Assembly: GCA_910577365.1 (NCBI GenBank)
Contig: CAJTMU010000088.1
Span: 1 to 9,632 of the forward strand
From: an uncultured Oscillospiraceae bacterium
GTDB lineage: Bacteria; Bacillota; Clostridia; Oscillospirales; Ruminococcaceae
DNA length: 9,632 nt
Direction of reading: 5' to 3'
Every line of letters begins with the position of its first letter. Positions within the stretch are counted from its first letter, which is position 1. The position numbers were made by a program, and so were the translations under genes. Shown here piece after piece: positions 5,923 to 9,632 of this stretch. Under the pieces are notes generated by a model. That model was given only the letters and a program-made list of their open reading frames with translations. It made no database searches and was not told the origin of the DNA.

Positions 5923-5951
5923 TTGATTATTATTTTAAAATAGGTTACAAT
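5923..5951 (+). promoter_or_regulatory. Likely promoter of the HD-domain gene
   Basis: TTGATT (5923-5928) and TACAAT (5946-5951) with 17-bp spacing; predicted start near 5958, leader about 65 nt. Confidence 0.6.
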
Positions 5952-6022
5952 ATATAAGCAACAAAGTTAAGCAACACTGTGGCTTTTCTCAGGTGTGAAT
6001 TATTTTTTAAGGTGATATTTTT

Positions 6023-6571
6023 ATGTACAAGGCGGTTCTTTCCAAAAAGGAATTATCGGAACAGAAGGATTTTTTTGAGTGTGTGGAGGACCTGCTCAGG
6101 GACAAAAACATACTTCAGCTTCGTAACTTTGCCCACCACAGCGGTACGACAAGATTTCAGCACAGTCTGAACGTTTCATACTATAACTTTCGGCTGTGCA
6201 GATTTTTAAGGCTTGACGCAAAATCGGGCGCCCGTGCGGGGCTGCTGCACGACCTGTTTTTCTACGACAGGCAGGAGCACGAACGCGTAAAGGGCGAAGG
6301 CTGGCACGGTATCGGACACCCCAAAATAGCTTTCTTCAATGCCTGTGACTTATTTTCGATAAATCAGATCGAGGGCGATATGATAGTAAACCATATGTGG
6401 CCGCTGTCGCCGCGTTTTCCGCGGTATCGCGAAACCTATGTTATAACCTTGGTCGACAAATTCTGCGCGGTAGCGGAGGTCATGACCTACTTCTTATCAG
6501 TGGGATTCAGGGGATTCCGGCTTGCCGAAACTTTTGCGCTTGCTTTGCTTATCCGAATGACGCTTCATTAA
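6023..6571 (+). CDS. HD-domain phosphohydrolase family protein
   Basis: The 182-aa protein starts at ATG 6023, after AAGGTGAT (6009-6016). HD-superfamily metal ligands are seen in order: H47 in TTRFQHSLNVSYY (42-54), the H76-D77 pair in AGLLHDLFFYD (72-82), H95 and H99 in GWHGIGHPKIA (93-103), H124 in MIVNHMWPLSP (120-130), and D145 in ITLVDKFCAVAE (141-152). Proteins of this type are metal-dependent phosphohydrolases or nucleotidases; no substrate is evident, and the family is usually annotated only as HD-domain protein. The C-terminal 30 residues are hydrophobic and unlike the usual helical end, so the tail may be lineage-specific or altered by a frameshift. It is a monocistronic unit with its own promoter and terminator. 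No partner domain (GGDEF, RelA, PAS) is present. Confidence 0.85.
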   Translation: MYKAVLSKKELSEQKDFFECVEDLLRDKNILQLRNFAHHSGTTRFQHSLNVSYYNFRLCRFLRLDAKSGARAGLLHDLFFYDRQEHERVKGEGWHGIGHPKIAFFNACDLFSINQIEGDMIVNHMWPLSPRFPRYRETYVITLVDKFCAVAEVMTYFLSVGFRGFRLAETFALALLIRMTLH

Positions 6572-6575
6572 AAAT

Positions 6576-6620
6576 ATTCCGCACGGAGTTGTTTTCGTGC
6601 GGAATTTCCTTTGCCTTTTT
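6576..6620 (+). terminator. Terminator after the HD-domain gene
   Basis: ATTCCGCACG (6576-6585) pairs perfectly with CGTGCGGAAT (6596-6605) across a 10-nt loop. The following tract is T-rich but interrupted, ending TTTTT at 6616-6620. Confidence 0.8.
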
Positions 6621-6637
6621 ACGCAACCGCGTGTTGC

Positions 6638-6666
6638 TTGACCGCAGGCGCAAAATAAGATATAAT
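6638..6666 (+). promoter_or_regulatory. Sigma-A promoter of the HTH/zinc-ribbon gene
   Basis: TTGACC (6638-6643) and TATAAT (6661-6666), 17-bp spacing; predicted start near 6673 and leader about 42 nt. Confidence 0.85.
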
Positions 6667-6714
6667 AAAGTATGGAAATCAAACATTACTAATTTTTATA
6701 AAGGAGCAATTGCA

Positions 6715-7158
6715 ATGACCACTTGTGAAGTACTTAAAAAGGTTCGGGAAAACAACAAACTTACTCAGGACGAAATGGCTGAAAAGCTGTTTGTGACACG
6801 GCAGGCAGTGTCGCGCTGGGAAAATGGCGAAACGGTTCCCAACACCGAATCGCTTAAGCTGATATCAAAGACCTTCGGCGTTTCGGTCAACACACTGCTC
6901 GGCTCACCCAGACATCTAATATGCCAGATGTGCGGAATGCCGCTGGACGATGACGGAAATATATGCCGCGAAACTGACGGGGAGCTTAACGAACAATACT
7001 GTAAATGGTGCCGCAGCAACGGTGAATTTATGTACAAATCGCTTGATGACGTGGTGGATTATCTTGCGGAGCATATGCACGGGGAGCATACCGTTGAGCA
7101 GGCGCGGGAATATTACCACAGCGAGCTTTCCAAGCTTGATCACTGGAAAAATCAATAA
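6715..7158 (+). CDS. XRE-family HTH protein with C-terminal zinc ribbon
   Basis: The 147-aa protein starts at ATG 6715, 8 nt after AAAGGAG (6700-6706). A longer upstream extension of the frame would run through the terminator and promoter and is rejected. Residues 5-62 are a Cro/C1-type helix-turn-helix: LTQDEMAEKLFVTRQAVSRW (16-35) then ENGETVPNTESLKLISKTFG (36-55). Residues 69-109 are a four-cysteine ribbon, C70-x2-C73 and C96-x2-C99, in the layout of the small 'putative zinc ribbon' domain (zf-ribbon_2 type: CGMPL, then YCKWC and NGEF). The remaining helix to residue 147 is charged. It is probably a DNA-binding regulator whose ribbon binds Zn or another metal; the targets are unknown. It is a monocistronic unit, and no obvious operator palindrome was found at its promoter. 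Confidence 0.88.
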   Translation: MTTCEVLKKVRENNKLTQDEMAEKLFVTRQAVSRWENGETVPNTESLKLISKTFGVSVNTLLGSPRHLICQMCGMPLDDDGNICRETDGELNEQYCKWCRSNGEFMYKSLDDVVDYLAEHMHGEHTVEQAREYYHSELSKLDHWKNQ

Positions 7159-7163
7159 TTAAT

Positions 7164-7228
7164 AAAGCGTATTCGTATTATCAGCTGCACTTGCTGTTAA
7201 AACGCGAATGCGCTTTTCCGTTTTCTTT
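7164..7228 (+). terminator. Terminator after the HTH/zinc-ribbon gene
   Basis: AAAGCGTATTCG (7164-7175) pairs with CGAATGCGCTTT (7205-7216), 12 bp with one G-U, enclosing an inner CAGC/GCTG hairpin. A T-rich tract (7214-7228) follows. Confidence 0.8.
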
Positions 7229-7335
7229 AACGCATATTTTCAAAAATATTTGACATAAGATTATTGTCGTTTTTTATATTTTACTAAACCCTTTTTGTGT
7301 AAAACAACGAATTTTTGACTTTATGTGACACTATA

Positions 7336-7364
7336 TTGACATTATTATCAATTTATGATATAAT
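7336..7364 (+). promoter_or_regulatory. Orphan perfect-consensus sigma-A promoter
   Basis: TTGACA (7336-7341) and TATAAT (7359-7364) are 17 bp apart, as strong as the gene promoters in this window. The predicted start is near 7371, almost 500 nt ahead of the next confident ATG (7867). It could serve the sensor gene through a long leader or make a short RNA. A weaker TTGACA (7250-7255) lies upstream without a well-spaced -10. Confidence 0.75.
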
Positions 7365-7555
7365 AATCGCAAAGAATATAAACACCTTTCACAAATATTA
7401 TTTGATATCTGACTATTGTGGTTTGATGGTTTTTTATGATCTGAAGCATAAAATTTTTTCGGGAAATCCGGAAAGTTTTCTCTTGAAAGTTATTTTTTCA
7501 CTTGCGGCACAGAAATGCCGCTTCCTTTAAATTCGGAATGGGTATAACCACACAA
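7365..7555 (+). other. Untranslated or small-RNA region with weak terminator hairpin
   Basis: From the predicted start near 7371 the sequence is AT-rich with no supported gene. A 34-codon frame (ATG 7426 to TAA 7528-7530) lacks a ribosome site. GCGGCA (7504-7509) and TGCCGC (7516-7521) form a 6-bp hairpin followed by TTCCTTT, a weak terminator that would end a transcript of about 155 nt. No known riboswitch class was recognised. Confidence 0.35.
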
Positions 7556-7793
7556 TCAGCTTGTGCGGCTCAGAATTTATATAAAGTGCTGATATAAGCA
7601 AATTTATTTAAATTTAAAGTTTTTTGACCCGACTGAGTAAGCATCACTCTGCGGAGTTTTTCACAAAGTGCAGCATACCTCATTAAACATTTACTTTATT
7701 CTTGCGGAAAACCTTGCTCTGTATTGCTGACTTAGGCTCTCTCAAAATTTCCTGTGTCAGCATTGCGCTGCCATGACTTTTTCTACAAGCTGA
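7556..7793 (-). repeat. Dispersed repeat, copy 2 (inverted, interrupted), with 9-bp terminal inverted repeats
   Basis: Read on the minus strand, 7789-7745 and 7615-7567 match 921-965 and 960-1017 on the plus strand. The outer ends are TCAGCTTGT (7556-7564) and ACAAGCTGA (7785-7793), a perfect 9-bp terminal inverted repeat. In copy 1 the left end is only CAACTTGT and the right end is lost. The shape, with short terminal repeats, no coding capacity and intergenic sites, resembles a miniature mobile element (MITE). Confidence 0.6.
7616..7744. mobile_element. Apparent 129-bp nested insertion in repeat copy 2
   Basis: This segment is absent from copy 1 and is bounded on both sides by AAATTT (7610-7615 and 7745-7750), whereas copy 1 has AAATTT once (960-965). 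That is the pattern of a 6-bp target duplication. The arms are imperfectly inverted: ACTGAGTAAGCA (7632-7643) against TGCTGACTTAGG (7725-7736) pairs at 9 of 12 positions, and the similarity continues weakly inward for about 40 bp. It is non-coding. Deletion in copy 1 between two AAATTT would look the same. Confidence 0.45.
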
Positions 7794-7866
7794 ACCGCAA
7801 AATTAGCCGTGAGGCTATTCCTAATATATAGTGTATTGTAAAATTTTTGGAGGAAGGTAAAGGGAT

Positions 7867-9632
7867 ATGATTCAGGTTAATGAAAGCAAGTGTATTGGCT
7901 GCAATGCGTGCATAAGAACTTGTCCGGTTCCGAACGCAAACCATTACGACGGCGGAGTTGTGCACGTAAATACCGATGAATGCATTCAGTGCGGTGAATG
8001 CGTTAAGTGCTGCCAACATGGGGCGCGCTACTTTACGGATGACCTTGAAGAAGTATTGAGCATAGCTAAGACTAACAGGGTATCACTTATAGTCGCACCT
8101 GCCATCAAAACTGCTATGGACAGCAAATGGCGTCACGTTCTTCAATGGCTTAAGGAAAACGGGATACACGAAGTGTATGACGGCTCGTTCGGCGCGGATA
8201 TCTGTACATATATGCATATCCAATATCTGCAGCGCAATCCCGGAAAAAAGATAGTTTCACAGCCCTGCGCTGCTATCATCAATTATGTGGAGAAGCACCG
8301 CCCGGAAATGATCCCGCATATGTCGCCCGTTCAGTCACCCCTTATGTGCAGCGCGATTTACATAAGAAAGTATCTTAAAAACAACGATATTCTGGTTGGT
8401 CTTACCCCCTGTCTGGCAAAAGGCGATGAGTTCAGGAATACGGGAATCGTAGGATACAATGTCACTTTCAGGCGTCTGTCGGAATATATGAACAAGCACG
8501 GCGTTCAGCTTCCCACAGGATACAGCCAGTTTGAGTTTTCGGATATCCGCGGCTTTGACGGCGCGTTCTACCCTATTCCCGGCGGACTTAAGGAATGTCT
8601 CAGAATGTATTGCCCCGAATTGTCCGTTTCCACCTCCGAGGGCGTAAATAAGGTTTACGACGATTTCGAGATATACCTCAACACCGATGTGTCGAGGCTT
8701 CCCGTAGTATACGACGTACTATCGTGCGAATTTGGCTGCAACTCTGGTGCCGGCGCGAGGGAGGATTTCAACACATTCAATGCATACGACATCATGATAA
8801 ACGCCAAGAGCTGGGCTAATCAGCGCAAAAAATCGGAGAGATTCCACGCCAATGTTTTCAAGACACTGAAGCTTGAGGACTTTATAAGGGAATATAGGAA
8901 TCGTTCGGTTTCATCCATGCCAACCCAAGCGGAAATCAACAATATATTCAACCTTATGGACAAACACACCGATGCGGACCGCCATATCGACTGTCATGCC
9001 TGCGGCTACAAGAGTTGTCTGCATATGGCAAAGACTATATACGCGGGAAATAATACTCCCTCTAACTGCATAGTCTACGAGAAAAACCAGATGATAAAGA
9101 TGAAAGCGGAAGTTGAAAAGCAGCACGCCAGCCTGCACGACGCGGTGCGCGAGATACAGCAGTCGCTTTCCATGCTTAACGAAAGAATACAGCCCATCGC
9201 TGCGTCGGCGTCGGATAACTCCGTGAAAAACTCCAACATCAAGGAAGATATGAGCGCGCTTAATACGGATATGGAAAATATTCACTCCAAGGCGGGCGAG
9301 ATTGTTGATTCCGTATCCGAGATAGGCATAAGTCTGAACGAATACAACAAGATACTGCTTAAAATCAAGAACATCTCCGAGCAGACCAATATACTCGCCA
9401 TCAACGCGTCTATTGAGGCGGCAAGAGCCGGAGAGCATGGAAAAGGGTTCTCGGTGGTCGCCAGCGAGGTAAGAAATCTCGCAGTTAAGTCCTCCGATAC
9501 CCTTAAGGAAGCGGAGGAGCACACCAACCAGATACTCTCCAATATAAGCGGTATAAAAACCGCCTCTGCGGCGATAATGGACGAGGTAAACGAAACCCAG
9601 ACGGGAGTTGCGCGCACAGACGAGGCGGTGGA
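7867..9632 (+). CDS. [FeFe]-hydrogenase-like sensor fused to methyl-accepting chemotaxis domain (partial)
   Basis: The frame is open from ATG 7867 to the window end (588 codons, no stop); GGAGGAAGG (7849-7857) is the ribosome site. Domains in order: two [4Fe-4S] ferredoxin motifs (C9-C12-C15-C19 and C39-C42-C45-C49); the [FeFe]-hydrogenase large-subunit domain, about 70-350, with all four presumed H-cluster cysteines, C134 (SQPCAAI), C182 (LTPCLAK), C287 and C291 (LSCEFGC); a further [4Fe-4S] domain, C376-x2-C379-x4-C384-x16-C401; a coiled coil from about 405; and an MCP signalling domain whose hairpin tip is SEQTNILAINASIEAARAGE (504-523). There is no signal peptide, membrane segment or HAMP, so it should be a cytoplasmic receptor. 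In catalytic hydrogenases the residue before C134 is a proton-relaying Cys; here it is Pro, which favours sensing over turnover. The likely role is to sense H2 or redox state and signal to CheA through CheW/CheV. From memory, chemotaxis-linked sensory [FeFe] hydrogenases are a recognised but little-tested group. Confidence 0.9.
   Translation, partial: MIQVNESKCIGCNACIRTCPVPNANHYDGGVVHVNTDECIQCGECVKCCQHGARYFTDDLEEVLSIAKTNRVSLIVAPAIKTAMDSKWRHVLQWLKENGIHEVYDGSFGADICTYMHIQYLQRNPGKKIVSQPCAAIINYVEKHRPEMIPHMSPVQSPLMCSAIYIRKYLKNNDILVGLTPCLAKGDEFRNTGIVGYNVTFRRLSEYMNKHGVQLPTGYSQFEFSDIRGFDGAFYPIPGGLKECLRMYCPELSVSTSEGVNKVYDDFEIYLNTDVSRLPVVYDVLSCEFGCNSGAGAREDFNTFNAYDIMINAKSWANQRKKSERFHANVFKTLKLEDFIREYRNRSVSSMPTQAEINNIFNLMDKHTDADRHIDCHACGYKSCLHMAKTIYAGNNTPSNCIVYEKNQMIKMKAEVEKQHASLHDAVREIQQSLSMLNERIQPIAASASDNSVKNSNIKEDMSALNTDMENIHSKAGEIVDSVSEIGISLNEYNKILLKIKNISEQTNILAINASIEAARAGEHGKGFSVVASEVRNLAVKSSDTLKEAEEHTNQILSNISGIKTASAAIMDEVNETQTGVARTDEAV

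Noticed and set aside
6397..7158. A 253-codon frame extending the HTH gene upstream into the HD gene
   Set aside because: The extra part overlaps the HD gene, its terminator and a TATAAT promoter. ATG 6715 has the AAAGGAG ribosome site and begins the HTH fold.
7315..7530. A 71-codon plus-strand frame in the spacer
   Set aside because: Its start lies upstream of the consensus promoter inside it, it has no ribosome site, and its composition is that of AT-rich spacer. A shorter 34-codon version is mentioned under the region entry only.
8911..9617. Two long minus-strand frames (203 and 111 codons) under the sensor gene
   Set aside because: They lie opposite the MCP and FeS domains, which are well conserved on the plus strand, and carry no recognisable motif.
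1..9632. CRISPR array, tRNA, rRNA or insertion-sequence transposase
   Set aside because: No regularly spaced repeats, cloverleaf or rRNA-like segments, and no transposase motifs were seen on either strand.

Overview
The window looks like chromosome from a motile, strictly anaerobic Clostridia (Firmicutes), perhaps an Oscillospiraceae/Ruminococcus-like gut or rumen bacterium. This rests on several signs. AT-rich spacers separate genes of about 45-50% GC. There are strong AGGAGG-type ribosome sites and many sigma-A promoters with exactly 17-bp spacing. A CheV-type coupling protein and a YjfB-type motility protein are present. A CIRCE heat-shock operator controls a small heat-shock gene, and an [FeFe]-hydrogenase-like sensor is fused to a chemotaxis signalling domain. 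The genus is an inference.

Layout. Bases 1-455 (minus) hold the start of a cheV-like gene. Divergently, 680-868 encodes a 62-aa YjfB-family motility protein with its own consensus promoter and terminator. The spacer 869-1277 holds a degenerate dispersed repeat and the promoter of a two-gene operon: a CpoA/LafB-like glycolipid glycosyltransferase (1278-2360) and a LPG-synthase-TM/UPF0104 membrane protein (2406-3455). This operon converges on an hsp20 gene (3530-3946, minus) across a shared hairpin terminator. The hsp20 gene has a promoter overlapped by a CIRCE element.

From about 4300 to 4645 there are short or broken reading frames. From 4662 to 5859 there is a self-contained cassette: promoter, 18-codon upstream ORF, stacked alternative RNA hairpins including a terminator, and a tandem-GNAT acetyltransferase gene. 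It has the architecture of an inducible, attenuation-controlled (often antibiotic-related) gene. An HD-domain protein (6023-6571) and an XRE-type HTH/zinc-ribbon regulator (6715-7158) follow as separate units.

The 708-bp spacer 7159-7866 holds a terminator, an orphan consensus promoter and a second, inverted copy of the dispersed repeat. That copy carries an apparent 129-bp nested insertion flanked by AAATTT. From 7867 to the window end runs an open reading frame without a stop: 2x[4Fe-4S] ferredoxin, [FeFe]-hydrogenase H-cluster domain, another [4Fe-4S] domain, and a methyl-accepting chemotaxis signalling domain. It is predicted to be a soluble receptor that would report hydrogen or redox state to the chemotaxis machinery, to which CheV also belongs.

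The strongest points for a second look are the hydrogenase-chemoreceptor fusion, the acetyltransferase attenuator, and the nested dispersed repeat. All homology statements are from recognition by eye; no search was run.
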